Source: Pegea sp. RAD2-039
Lineage: Eukaryota; Chordata; Thaliacea; Salpida; Salpidae
Reading direction: 5' to 3'
Length of the DNA: 64,000 nt
Assembly (NCBI GenBank): GCA_034620365.1
Contig: JAQGEQ010000380.1
Location: forward strand, 1,426,001 to 1,490,000
Part shown: positions 21,996-35,400 of the stretch, in pieces
Position numbering within the stretch: the stretch's first letter is position 1
Layout of the letters: each line of letters opens with the position of its first letter
Notes under the pieces: model-generated
What the model saw: the letters and a program-made list of their open reading frames with translations, nothing else
Databases searched by the model: none
Told to the model about the DNA's origin: nothing
Made by a program: the position numbers and the translations under genes

Positions 21996-24900
21996 ATGAA
22001 TTGGGGGCCAATGACCGCTTGTCCAGCGAGTGTGGGACATCCTTTCTCATCTGGTCTTGGGACTACAAATCATTTGACCCCTCAAGTGACTCCCACAAGA
22101 TCAGGTAACTTTAATGAGACTTTTGTTTAATTGTTTTTGGTTTGAAAGATTTAGTTTGCCAGTTGAGGTTTATCAGAGTCAGTTTGTAACTCACAATTAA
22201 AAAAGAGTCTTTGTTTGAAAATAGTAGAAGGAATATTTTTGGGAGGTTTTTGACGTCTGATAAAATTGATGAACAATTTTGATGAGAAGCAGTAAATGTT
22301 TTCTGCTCAGTTTCTACTGAAGTACACTTCAAAATCTTTTCATATCTTCTTCCTTTCTTTATGAAAGAATTTCTTTTGGTGTCAATGAAATTATTCAATT
22401 TTCTTTTAGCTTCTAACCACCAACGGATTCAATAAGAAGTTTTTTAAATATAAAAACAAATGCGATTTTTACAGTCATCTAATTGTGAATATTCAATCAA
22501 ATTGTTGGTTAACACAACTCACTTTAAAACCAACATCATTTTAACGTCGACTTTTCACTCTTTTACCGAAATTTTAGTTTTATTACATAATTAAGTTTCG
22601 TGTTTTCTGCTTACGTCAGAACTTAAAAGTTAATTCAATTTCAATTCATTTCTAAAAAATTTTAAATCAAAAATATTGAAGAATTTTAAAAACACAACTA
22701 ATTTTCCGAACAGCAAATATACTTGTAAATGTAGTTTATCTTAACTTATAATTATATCTATATTATATATCTAAACTTGATATACTAAAATATAATTGTA
22801 AGTTTCTTACTAAAGCAGATTTAGTCTGCGAAGCATGAAATGTGTTCAGTTTTATCTTCAACTTAAATATGTTCAACTGTTGAATTACAAAGTGACTTTC
22901 TCCTAACCCTCATTATTTCTAACACCTTGTTCAAATTTTTAATTTCATAACTTGAAACACTAAAGCAATATAACTTCATTATTAGTTTTCAAAATTGATA
23001 GAATTCAGAATTTTGTATAATAGAATGAAAATGAGAATAATTTTTAAATTATATTTATCATTATTTTGTCCTTATTTAACTTCTTACCTAAAATTGTTTT
23101 CTTTCAAAGAACAAATGTCAAAAATGATGTCCAAATTACTACAACGAACGACTTTTAGTTTTCTAATTTTGTTATTACACTTCAGACTAGTTAAAAATTT
23201 GCTTTTTTCTTCTTTTACTTATCTTTCAATACTCTATTATTGTTTCATTTTTCTTTAGACTATAAATATTTTTCAGGGAATCATTTAATTTGATGCTTTG
23301 GGTATAATTTGAAGCTTTTCGATTCAAAAATCATTCTGTCAACAAGCACTCAATTTTTAAAACTTTTTAAATCTAATTATATTTCTTAGATTCCATCATA
23401 ACTTTACCAGTTATAGCAGTAATTAGATTACCTAGTCAAAATAAATACATAATTTGATAATAATTTAAAACCAATGAACAAATTTGCTGAAAATTTTTAA
23501 ATTCCAAATTTTTTTGAAAGTTTTTTCAATGAATTATCAAATGTGAACGAAAATGGTTTTTTTGAATATTGGCCGAGACGTTGTTATCATTAAACCATCT
23601 CAAACGAGGCAGGTGTGAAAGTTTGAAGGTGTTTTTGGTTAGCAACAAAATCAACTTGTTTTTTTTCATCTACCTCCATTAGCGCATCGCGAGTATTTTG
23701 TTGTTACGGCTTCCTCATATTCAATTTTGATTCCATTAAAAAACTTTTTTGGATTCCAACTAAATTTTCTACAAATTTATATTTTTGTTGTTTCAATCAC
23801 AAATTTCTAATTTCGATTAATTCCAAAATTTACAACCTACAAGCTTTTTGATGACGTCACTACCGCTGTAATGACGTCACTATCAATCTCAAAACTAATT
23901 CTGATGACTTAATCATGTGATCACGATAGTAATCAAATGACGTCACCACTGATCAGATCTTTGTTGCTAGGACACGGAGGGGTAAACCAACTTGGAGGTC
24001 TGTATGTAAACGGACGACCTCTGCCCACAACTGTCCGTCAAGAAATAGTTGAGCTGGCCGCGGGCGGGACGCGTCCTTGTGACATTGCCCGTCAACTTCG
24101 AGTCTCACATGGCTGTGTTAGTAAAATCCTGGCCAGGTTGGTTTGATGACGTCATTGCAAGTGTGACGTCATCACTTTATTTGTCAGGTACTATGAAACA
24201 GGGAGCATATGTCCCGGAGTGATTGGTGGAAGCAAACCAAAGGTGGCAACCCCGCAGGTTGTTGGCAAGATTAGTGAGTATAAAAGTCACAACCCTACCA
24301 TGTTTGCCTGGGAAATTCGAGACCGGTTGCTAAGCGAGGGCATTTGTGACCCTGACAACGTCCCAAGTGTCAGCTCGATAAACAGGTAACTTGTTACGCT
24401 TCGTTGTACGCGTTCATGACGTCATACTACTACGTCATACGGCTGTAAGAAGTTTATTAAAACAGTTTGTAATAAAGCAGCTGTGAGAAGGTCACGTGAT
24501 CTTGTTTCATCAATTTTTGGTGAAAAGAAAATCGGAAAAAATGAAATTTGAATTTTTCGATACGAAAAAGTTGATTTTTGAAAAAAATTACGAAAAGTTT
24601 CTCGAAATTTAAATAAAATATTTTTAGAAAATCAAAAGATGAACAAACTTCATAAAAAATTTCAAGTAAAACAATTAAAGTAATTTTGTAGGCATTTCAT
24701 CTCATTATTTCTTGATAATTAAAACATTTGAAGTTTTAAATGAAAGTCAGAAACTGAAAAAGAATTAAATTTGTTGAAATTTCAATTGAAAGTTGAAAGT
24801 TAATAACTTTTTATTTGATTTTCGAATATTTTTTTGGTCTTATTTACAAAAAATTTGATAGAAAAAAAAGACTTTTTCAGATTAATAGATATTAGAAGAA

Positions 24901-27900
24901 AAAAATTTACTCAGATTGTTTTTACTCGAAGAGCTTTTTGTTGTTGTAAGAAATTGTTCAAATATTTTCAATTTTAAAACAAAAATTTTGAACAAAAAAA
25001 AATTAAAAAAAAACTTTATATTAATTCGATAAGCTCAACTTTGAAAATTTTAATCGTTTTCCTGAAATCAACTGGTGTAGAAGAAGACAAGGAGTTATTC
25101 AGGGTAAGCTTCGATCTTCATCTTTTAGATTATAACGTATTAAGTGATGAATAGAGGAAAGAGTGGCAAAGAGATTAAAGATTTAGATTTATGATGGCGT
25201 CTAAGATTCAGTTAAACGCAGTGAAGTATAACCACCAGAGTTAGCGATCAGCTAATTATGTCGTTGGTCACCAAAAACGGCTTAGTATGTCGCTAAAGGG
25301 CGCTGTTGTCAAACGGAAACCATATTAAAATTTGTTTAAATATCTCCAAGTTTTTCATCTCATTTTTTTTTCAGTTAAATTTTAATTTTTTGACAGAATT
25401 GTTCGAACAAAGTCCGCAGAAAATGCAAAGAATCAACAACAACAACAACAACAACAACTACATCACCAACAACTTAACAATCCTGCTTCTATCTCACAAG
25501 GTACCCTCGTTAAAATAAGTCCTGTCCATTAACCTCATCTTCAATTTCAGCTTTGACCAGAATGCCCAACCACAGCAGCGGTCCACGTCCATATTCCATC
25601 AACGGTATCTTAGGCATCAACCAACAGACTACAACGACCCACAACCAGCTGGTTAATTGTCCCACAGCAACCACAACGGTCCAATATGACTTCGGACCAC
25701 CAAATGACCACTGTTCAACTGTCCCAACCCCACACTTACCGACTACTGCAATTTACTCGTACCCACATCAGCCTGTCCACTTATCAGACCACATCTCAGA
25801 CAGCACACCAGCTGCGCATATCCTAAACGTTTATCCAAATGGACAAGGTTAGTATTTGCTTGAGTGCTTCTGATTGGCTGAGCGTCTTTTGTTCGTCACA
25901 CTTTACTGATTTTGTCTTTAATCAGTTCAAGCGACTAAATAAGTTTTTAGCTCTTTAAAAAGACCAGTTTAATGAAAGATCATTTTAGTTTAGATGGTTT
26001 GATTAATTTAGCGGATGGTTATTAAAAGTTCTGGAATGGATTTTTTAAAAAAATTTTGCAAAAAAAATTTTCACAAATTCAAATTTTGGAAACCATAAAT
26101 TCCATGAACAAAATTTGCGCCAAAATCTATAAATATGAGTTTTGGCAAGAAATTGGTTGCGATGGAAAAAGTCTGAATAAACTTTTTAAGTCGCTGACTG
26201 CACCAAAAGATTGTTGTGACTCTAAACAAGATCAAAAGAAGATCAGAAGAAGAAAGAAGAGATGCCAAAGTTGATATTCCAAACATAGAGCGATGTGAAG
26301 ATGTGAAGACATCTGATTTGACGACAAATAGCGGAGTCGTTGCTACTAGCAACTGATCTCTCGGCGAGTCAGCTTAAAAAATCTTTTTTACAAATTTCAA
26401 TAATATATCTGAAGATGTCCAAAGCTTTTACCGTTGTTATGACGTCATAACGCTATCCGTCGAAAGTATAATAACCGCAGATTTAGTTGTATGAAAGAGC
26501 TTAGAGAAAGTCTGGAAGATCTAGAAGAGATATCTTGAATCTTACGAAGCGTCATTTCGCGCATAGCGACTTGAGCTTTAAATTGTCGTCGTAAGAGTTT
26601 GGACTCCAACCATTTTCTCAAAAATGAAATGTAAATCTCTTTGCTGCTTCAAAATTCGAACCCAGGATTGTGTCAGATCCTTAAAGGATTAACCTTCAAT
26701 AGAAACACGTCCTTATACAGCTAGTGACTATTTGGGTGTTTTATATTATGGCCCAGCCACAGGAACTTCTTTTTGGCTTGTCAGATTTGTGCAATTTGAA
26801 ATTTTTTTTTTCGATTATTCCCTTTATTTTGTGTCAAAACGATCTAAGCAGATAAAAATGAGAAAAATGAAAAGTTTGCCAAACTTATTTCACATATTTT
26901 CAATCATTTTTTTTGAAACTTGTAAAAAGTTTTGAGACAATTTTGGAATTTCTACAAATTGTGAGTTTTTCATAAAATTTTTAAAAACTCAAATTTCTAA
27001 TTTATTTCAAAAATTAATTAAATAATTTTGTTGATGATAAAAATTTTATCAAATTTTTTGGTAAAATAATTAAAGAATTGTGAGTCTTATGTGGATTAGC
27101 TCTTTCAAATACAAGACACAGATACATGAAGATCAAAGAGTAAAAATTTCCGAACCAAAAACCTTATAAGAAGATGAACATTTTTAATTGTCCAAGCTAT
27201 TTGGACTACCACAGCAGGGGCTGTTTGAACAATAATTAGCTTGATTAGGAGGAAAGACTTTTCTTATCAGATGAGTTTTAATGAGGTATTTTGAAAGATG
27301 ACGGAATTATTGCAGAATTTTCAATAAAATTGGAACTTATTTCTCCACTTTTATTGAATATTATGAGAGAGCCATTTTTATTTCTCTTAAATTTTAAATC
27401 TAAATAAAAATAAATGAAATAATCGAATATAAATCGACAATTTTTCAACAAAAAACTTTCAAAAAAACCTCTTCATTTCAGGTTCATATTGCTCCAGTGA
27501 AGATTTACCAACTGGAGTCAATTTTATTGATCCATATGCAGTTCAATCATTTAATCATCCATCTTCAAATAACTCCAATTTGATGGTCGCAAGTCGAAAT
27601 TTAGATGACTGCAGACTTCAACAACAATTCCTTCACCCTCAATTACATCATCAACAACAAATTCCTCAGCAGTTAAGACTTCAGCAACTTCCTCATCAGC
27701 ATTTAACTGATCATAAATACAACGGATATCAAATAGATACGAGTAAAAGACATCATGATATCTCAAAGGTTTCAACAAATTTTTCAGATTAAATAGTTTA
27801 AATGTTGATTAGGAATTTGGCGTCAAATTGAAATTAGTCCATTTTGTTATTAGCAGATTTAAAATATTTCTTTAAATTGCTTGAATGAAATTTGCTTAAA

Positions 27901-29926
27901 ACTTGGTGTTGTTTTGGATTAATCTTAATTTGAATCTTAAAATTATTCATTTATCATTTGAAAGATTTTAAATATTTGTTTAAAAACTTATATTTGATTT
28001 AATTTATTTGAAAATATTATTTTGTGTATTCTTAAAATTGTTTGAAAATTTTCTGAAAGAACTTTTCTTCAAAACCTACAAAACTCAACACACAAAATTC
28101 GCGATGTCTTCTCTCTATTGAAATAGATGAGAGAGGTTTGAACTTTGAGTCTGTGCTTGGTGAAAACAGGCCAAAAGTCTTGCAGATCATTTCCTTGATG
28201 AAGAAACAAGATGAGAAGTTTGTGAGAATCCAGCAACTACTCCCTGTCATCTGAAACTTTATTTTCTGTTTTGAGTAACAACATCCTTTAGTGTAGTGTG
28301 TGGAGTTTTCTTCAATTTTTTTATTTATTCTTTAAAGCCATTACATATAATTGGCCCTCTCGTGGTTGAGTAATTAACTTTAAAAGTTTAGATGATAAAT
28401 TAAAGACATTTGAATCAAATGTGAAAAGAGTTTCTTCTTTAGTTTTAAACTGATAATGACTCTTATTTTGAATTTTCATTTATTTTGAGGCAAATTAATT
28501 TGATGTTTTATTTAAAAATCAAATTTTGAGAATTAAAATTTGACTTTTTATTACATTTTTTTTGCAATTTTAATTTAAAAGTCTGATTTGCTGATTAAAT
28601 GGTCATTTTAAATAATCAAATTTATATTTTAATTTACATTATTATAAAATATATTTTTGAAAAATGTCTAAAAAAGTGAAGATGAAAAAAATCACTTTTA
28701 TCAAATTTTTCAAAATAATAAAATCAAAACTAGAAAAAATTTAGAACAAAAATAATCTTAATTTTAACTTTCAGTAATTTTTTTTAGCTAATATTGAAAA
28801 CAAATTCCGAAAAATTATTCTACATCACATCCAATTACATTTGCTTTGTTTTAGACAAAACGAAATCTACAATATGGCGACTACACAGTTTGTAGTTTGA
28901 ACCAATCGACACCGGTGTCAAGTACTGGAGTCTGCGGGAATATGATGAACCCAAACCCGGCAGGTAGAAACTCGGTTTATCCAGGTACTAATAGTTTGAT
29001 ATTCAAATATTCGAATTTATTTGAATTTAGAAATTTGAATTTTTGGGTATTGATAACAAAACACTAAATAAAAAACAAAAAAAATATCAATAAAATTGTT
29101 CTAAACATTTTCTAAGTTTTTCATGAAATCTTAAAAACTTTTTGCGCCAAATTTGAAACCTGTAATCAGTCAACAACCTTAGTGACGTCACTGGTCACGT
29201 GATTTCAGTGCAAGCAATGACAACGTTTAAATCGTTTGTGATGGAAACAGTGGCAGTGACGTCACCATTGTAATACGAGCTTATGACGTCATCAGCGCTG
29301 AAAATTTGTGTAAGATTTAAAAGAAATCGAAATCTGTTAATTGAAAATGTTCCAGAGTAAATATTTACTGAAAAATTTTTATAATAAAAACTTCAAATTT
29401 TCAAATTTAATTTACGGATTTGAATTTTTATTTTTATCTTTTTTTTTTGTGGTTTTTAATTTCTTAGCAACTTCTTTCAGACTCATTCAAAGATATCTCA
29501 ATAATTTTTATTTTAAAAATTTATTTTTTTATTTGAAAAATGAGAATTATTGAAAATTTCAAAATTGAATTATTACTGTCTGTAAATTACCGGTTAAATT
29601 TGTTGTAAGATTTTATAAAACATATAATTTCATTTCTTTTGTTATTTTTTATCAATTTAACTTCCTAACTTTTCATAGAATTTCAGTTGAAACATATTTT
29701 TTACTAAAAACAAATTTTTATTCAAATTATTTTCACAGAAAACTCAGAAACCTTTCCAAACTACAGACCTTATCCTAATCGAGTCTTCTTACCATCCAAT
29801 CAAATTGAAAGTAAATTTTCATCTTCTGATCATCTTATTTCATTAAACAAATCTTCAACAGTAAATGAAAAAGAAAAGATTGAGAATTCGCCGGTTCCTG
29901 ATAACAAATCTTTAACTGCAAGTTAA
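21996..29926 (+). CDS. Pax2/5/8-like paired-domain transcription factor
   Basis: Developmental regulator that binds DNA through a paired domain. Eight exons join in frame to 492 codons: 21996-22104, 23971-24136, 24188-24385, 25397-25500, 25551-25847, 27482-27768, 28855-28984 and 29739-29926. Exons 2-4 give the paired domain: [73 protein letters not shown] and [31 protein letters not shown] and [14 protein letters not shown] favour Pax2/5/8 over Pax4/6. An octapeptide, YSINGILG, lies in exon 5, as in Pax2/5/8. No homeodomain was seen. The rest is Q/H/N/S/P-rich: poly-Q of 8 after the paired domain, more Q runs in exon 6, and NYRPYPNR near the end. Derived paired-domain residues include [15 protein letters not shown] and a Cys in GSICPG where K or R is usual. 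AATAAA lies at 30079. Confidence 0.92.
23852..24424. promoter_or_regulatory. Cluster of six CRE palindromes around the paired-box exons
   Basis: TGACGTCA occurs at 23852, 23872, 23938, 24147, 24164 and 24417, all in the introns flanking Pax exons 2 and 3. Chance would give well under one copy per 60 kb at this base composition. A CREB/ATF-responsive intronic element is possible, but the same motif is common in other genes of the window, so it need not be specific to Pax. Confidence 0.5.
26339..26353. promoter_or_regulatory. RFX X-box-like palindrome in a Pax intron
   Basis: GTTGCTACTAGCAAC is an inverted repeat of GTTGCTA-type half-sites, matching the RFX X-box layout. It lies in the 1.6-kb intron between Pax exons 5 and 6, near a TGACGTCA at about 26442. 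Confidence 0.4.
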
Positions 29927-32401
29927 TCATTGTGAGTTCGAGCTGCCAACAAAGTTACAAACATATTAGACGTTTTTCAATTTAATGTTTCCATGTTAAA
30001 AATTTAAAATTTTTATTTGTAACGCTTTATTAATTTTTACCATTTATAGTTTAGAACATTCAAAATTGTCTATTGTTTAATAAACCGATAGTAAAAAAGT
30101 GTAATGGTTTCCAAGTGCTTAAGTGAATTATTTGACATAAGACATCAATCAAAATAGAACTTTATGTAATTTAATATTGTGTACAGTAAATGTAATATGC
30201 TTTTAAAATGTAGAAAATGATACTTGATCATTTTACATTTCATCTAATTTCAACTTTATTTAGTTTTATTAAATTTATTTTGATATTCAACAAAAACTTT
30301 TTGAAATGAAATATATTTGTTTCTAATTTATCGAAATAAAATGATTTTGAATTCCATTAAATTTATATTTGTTCAGAAGTATAACTGACTTTTTAACATT
30401 TATGATATTTTATCTGATGAGGAATTTTATCCTAACATGTTTGTTTATTTCCGTATATTTTACAAATGTGAACGAAATGGTTCCCAAGGTGCTTCAGATG
30501 ATTTTGTTGATTATTTTTTACTTTTTTGTTGTTTTAAATGTTTTTTTTTTCGACTAATTAAGAAAATAAAATGTCTACAATTTAATAAGTGCTTTGTCAT
30601 ATACTAAATGAATTTGTTCAAATTGTTACAAGGTAATCTGGACTCGTAAGTGTTTTGAATTCAAACAATTTTTTTTTGTTATTTGAAACCTAAAATAAAT
30701 AAGACCAAATGTAAATAGAAACAAACAAGTAGGTGTTTAGATACAAAAACGTTTGTTGAATATGTTACTGGTTATTGATATGGGTTTAATAGACTATACC
30801 TTGAAAGAACTGCTCAAGAACTGTTTTATATCTCAATAAAAACTTTGCATTATATTCAAAATCTTTTATCTTTGTTAAGTTATGTGAATGAGATACAATT
30901 TACAGTAAATTTGACATTTCTAAAACTTGATGTTTATGCTTGAGTAATTATGTTTTAAACTAAAACCAACTTTTAATTTATAGTAAATTGAAAAGTAATA
31001 CTTAAACATCAAGTTTTATATACGGAGTATATAAAAGCAAAAAACTAAAACAAATTACTTTTGACAGTAAGTGTAAATTTGTTGCAAGCTTTTCTTGTAG
31101 AATTATCAACATTATCTTAATATTAATTCTAATTTTCTTGTTATATTGCCAGTTATGACACTAAACATATAATGAACTTTAAACGATATAATTAATATTT
31201 TATTAAAAATTATTTTTCATTCAACTTTGTAAATTTTTCGTAATCTTCTGTACAGTGTGTCTTTGAGATCTTTCAGCTTGCCACCTTTACCTACTGTATC
31301 AACCCGAGTTTAAAACTGTTATTAGATGTTAGAAATCATTTTTGCGACATTTTTATAAAAACTCGAAACATCTTTAATTACATATTCTAATTTTGTAATA
31401 TTTTACTGCTTAAAACATTGAATTCTTGTTCACTATTTGGTTTTCAGCTGAAATTATTATAAAATACAGATATTTACATACAAAGTATTTTAAGAAAAGT
31501 ATAATTGTAAGCAAGTTAATTAAGTGCTTATTTTAAAATTCAAATATCCTTGAAATTTATGAAATATCTGACGCTTCAGTAGTTCTTCAACTTATTTTGA
31601 TTGTAGGTTATTATAAGCTAATTTTACTTTCAAATTTATTACTAATATATGTAAATAAAAAAAATTATTTTTAAACATCTTAACATATTTTAGAAGAATA
31701 TTTCAGCTTTATAAAAATAGATTTGCAAACAATTTGTTTTTAGTTATTCATGAATCATATTGATTCTAAACTTATGATGTTTGAAACGTCAAAATGAGAT
31801 ATTTTTATATCAAAACTTCTTTAAACTATTTTATAAACAAATATTTTGTGATTCTTCTTTCGCAGCAACCATTTTGAAAGATATAATTTTAATGATCAAG
31901 AATTTTATAAACTACAAATTTTATTTCAAAAAGTGTTTGATTTCATGATCGGATCTCAATCGCGTTTTTATTGGAGGTGGAAGCAGTGAAAGTTGTTTCT
32001 TTAAAGTTTAGTAAAAAAATTTTAGTTGAAATTTTAAAAATTACCAGTAAAAATATTTAACTAAATTATTTGTTGGCAGTTATTTACTTTTTCTTCTTCA
32101 ACTTGTAACATTTTAATTTTGGCAACAACATTTAGAAGATATTTCTGACTTCTGATTATTTTTTAAAGTTTGAATTTTTGTATTTTCTTATTTCAAAACG
32201 ATTTCTAATTCTAAACAACAATTTCTTTCAAACAAATAACGCTGAAAACACAACAAATACTCAAAAATGAGTTAAAAGATAACAAAATATTGCACATGTC
32301 AAAATTGATGACAGTGAAAATGAAAAGATTCGATTTTGTGATTTAGGAGTGATTTAAAATCAATAAATATCAGTTAATTGGCAATGAGAATAAGCACCAA
32401 A
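29927..32401. other. Convergent intergenic region, Pax to SNX14
   Basis: 3' UTR of Pax (AATAAA at 30079-30084), then AT-rich DNA up to the SNX14 stop at 32402. No exon, RNA gene or long repeat was recognised. Confidence 0.5.
30079..30084 (+). terminator. Poly(A) signal of the Pax gene
   Basis: AATAAA about 150 nt after the Pax stop codon. Confidence 0.5.
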
Positions 32402-35400
32402 TCACAAATTGTTAACTTCTGGAAATAATTTGATGAACAAAACGTCAAGGAGATTGTAACTGAGCTGAAATCACATGAGATTAAGTCAAGTGTTTATTAG
32501 TGGAAGGATTGGAAACCTGCTTGTCGAGTCTTGGATGTTGTAAGATTTCAAATAATAGCTCACAGCCTTTTTCATGTTTTTCTTTTCCCAAAAAATAAAT
32601 AAATTTTTCTACAAATTGAAAAAAATTAATTTTTTCTCTTTTTCAGATTTTTCACTCTTTTTTTAGATTTTTCACTTTTTTTTACCCGGAAGAAATTTTT
32701 TGAAATTATCCAAAACTTCTGATCTTCTTTCTTGGATTTGTTCTGAAGTTCTAATAAAATTTTATTTTCTTTAATTTAAAAATATTCGTGATTATATCAA
32801 ATACTTGCGCGGTTCGTTGTCATGGAAAATAACGTCGCGTAGGAGATGAATAATTCGAATTACATGATGTTCTTGTTTGTATATTGCTAATTTTTTTCTC
32901 AATTGCCTAAAATAGGAAATTACTAATTCACTGAACCACGTGACTCAACAAACCACGTGACTCAACAAACCACGTGACTCAACAAGCCACGTGACTTACC
33001 AAGATATCAAAGGTTCAATTGTTCTTCTGAAGAGTAATTTGAGAACTATGAGGAGTTGAAGAACCCATTGGTCAATATTGAACAACTGGACACCTATTTG
33101 AGAACTCGTTTAAAGGTAAAAAGATAAAAAAATAACTTACAGAATACAATCAAACAAGTTAGAATGCTTTGATCTTGTTGTTGGTTGCTTCTGGTGTTTT
33201 TTATTGGTTCATAACAGAAATCACCATCTGGAAATTGATTGTTTTCAATCTGTAATTATTTGAAATATTGAATTGAAATTTTTTAGATTATATTCAAAAG
33301 TTACTTTTCGATTCATAATTAATTCTGCGTTTTTTAATGTTTCAGCTTTCCTGAAAAAATAAATTTTGAGATTATCATTAATAATTCAATTTTCAAACTA
33401 AAAGTTTTAATTTCAGGCTGTAATTAGAAAGTCTTAATATAATACAAATATTTGAAAGCTTAATTTAAAGCAATCGACTAATAACTATCTACTAACCAAT
33501 CAACAACCATCTACCAACCAATCAACAACCACCTACCAACCAATCAGCAACCATCTACCAACCAATCAACAACCATCTACCAACCAATTTGCAACCACCT
33601 ACCAACCAATCAGCAACCATCTACCAACCAATCAACAACCATCTACCAACCAATCAACAACCATCTACCAACCAATCAACAACCATCTACCAACCAATCA
33701 ACAACCATCTACCAACCAATCAACAACCATCTACCAACCATCTACCAACCAATCAACAACCATCTATCAACCAATCAACAACCATCTATCAACCAATCAA
33801 CAACCATCTACCAACCAATCAACAACCATCTACCAACCAATCAACAACCATCTACCAACCAATCAACAACCATCTATCAACCAATCAACAACCATCTACC
33901 AACCAATCAACAACCATCTATCAACCAATCAACAACCATCTACCAACCAATCAGCAACCATCTACCAACCAATCAACAACCATCTATCAACCAATCAACA
34001 ACCATCTATCGAGCAATCAGCAAACTAACCCTGGTTTTGGCTTCACAGCTTCACAAGATGAAATGAGGGAGATGAGAAAGGCGTCGATATGTCTTCCTTT
34101 TTCTTTTATCAACTTATTTGGAACTCGACGTATAAAGTTACTGAGTTTGACGCTTGGTAAAGAGCTGGTGTTGAAGCGGGAGGCAGTTCCGACTCTTTCA
34201 GGTATTAAAAAGTTGTAAAGAAGTTCGCTTTTATGCAAGGAAGGACTAGTGATTAATCCCTGAAAGATTAGACGAAGATCAGAAGATCAGGAAAAGATCA
34301 GATGAAGTTTTACTTGTAAGAACTTCTCAAACTCTAATCTCTTTGAATTGAGATACTCAAAATTGCGAAGAAAGATTTTCTTTGGAGGAAGAGTTATTGG
34401 AGTCAATGAGCCGTGAAACTCCGTCAATTGCTTTTCCAGGGCATAAAACTCATTATGATGACGTAACACCGTCCATTTATCGACTTCATCTGATTCTAAA
34501 TATGTTGATGACGTCACAAACACTTTCTATAAGCTGATGACGTCATCACCTTTCTTATTCAAGTTGATAACTTCAATTATGAAAAAGAAGCCGTCGCCTT
34601 GGTGACGAGGACGAATTGAAGGTACTGACACCCGCCACATCGATAGGTTGAGTGATGACGTCACGTGAATGACGTCATCATCAAGAAAAGAAGTTTTATC
34701 AAAGTCTTCATCATCCAACTTTAATATAAAATTTTAAAAAGATGAAAAAGAAATCTTTTCAAATCTTACTGAGTTCGTATCCAAAAAGAAATCCGATTTT
34801 TCCGAAAAAGTATTTTCCGAAATCGATTCTAAAAGAAAGTAAAAAAAAAGTATTGGTTACAATTGGTTAAATCAGGTTGTTATTGGTTACAACTGGTTGT
34901 TATTGGTTACAACTGGTTGTTATTGGTTACAATTGGTTGTTATTGGGTACAACTGGTTGTTATTGGTTACAATTGGTTAAATCTGGCTGTTATTGGTTAT
35001 AATTGGTTAAATCTGGTTGTTATTGGTTACAGAGGGTTTGATTTGGTTGTTATTGGTTACAGATGGTTTGATTTGGTTGCTGTTGGTTACAACTGGTTAC
35101 AACTTACTTTGGTTTTTTGTTTTTTTCAAAGACTTTTTATTATTCATCCGATTTATGTTGGAAGAAGTGCTGAAAAGAAGTTTTATGAGCAGCTTATGTT
35201 AAATGTGATTAAAAGTTACCTGGGATAAGTTTGGTTTGTTGTCACTGGTACTCGTTCTCCGTACATCATCTTGTAGTACTAAATAAGAAATATTATCTAA
35301 GTTGTTCTCCACCTAACCAACCAAACCACTTACTGTATCATCTTCATAAAACAAAGGACAATAAATAGTTTCTAGAACATTATAAACGTGATCAAAAGCT

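Noticed and set aside
26630-26680. GGGTTCGAAT-like tRNA B-box on the minus strand
   Set aside because: The flanking bases do not form a T-arm and no A-box, anticodon arm or acceptor stem could be found.
33589-34218. Long plus-strand ORF with repeated YQPINNH-type units
   Set aside because: It is the 22-bp minisatellite read in one frame (a 66-nt, 22-residue period) inside a SNX14 intron and exon complement; there is no gene context.
34863-35228. Plus-strand ORF rich in VIGYNWL
   Set aside because: Translated minisatellite on the strand opposite SNX14.
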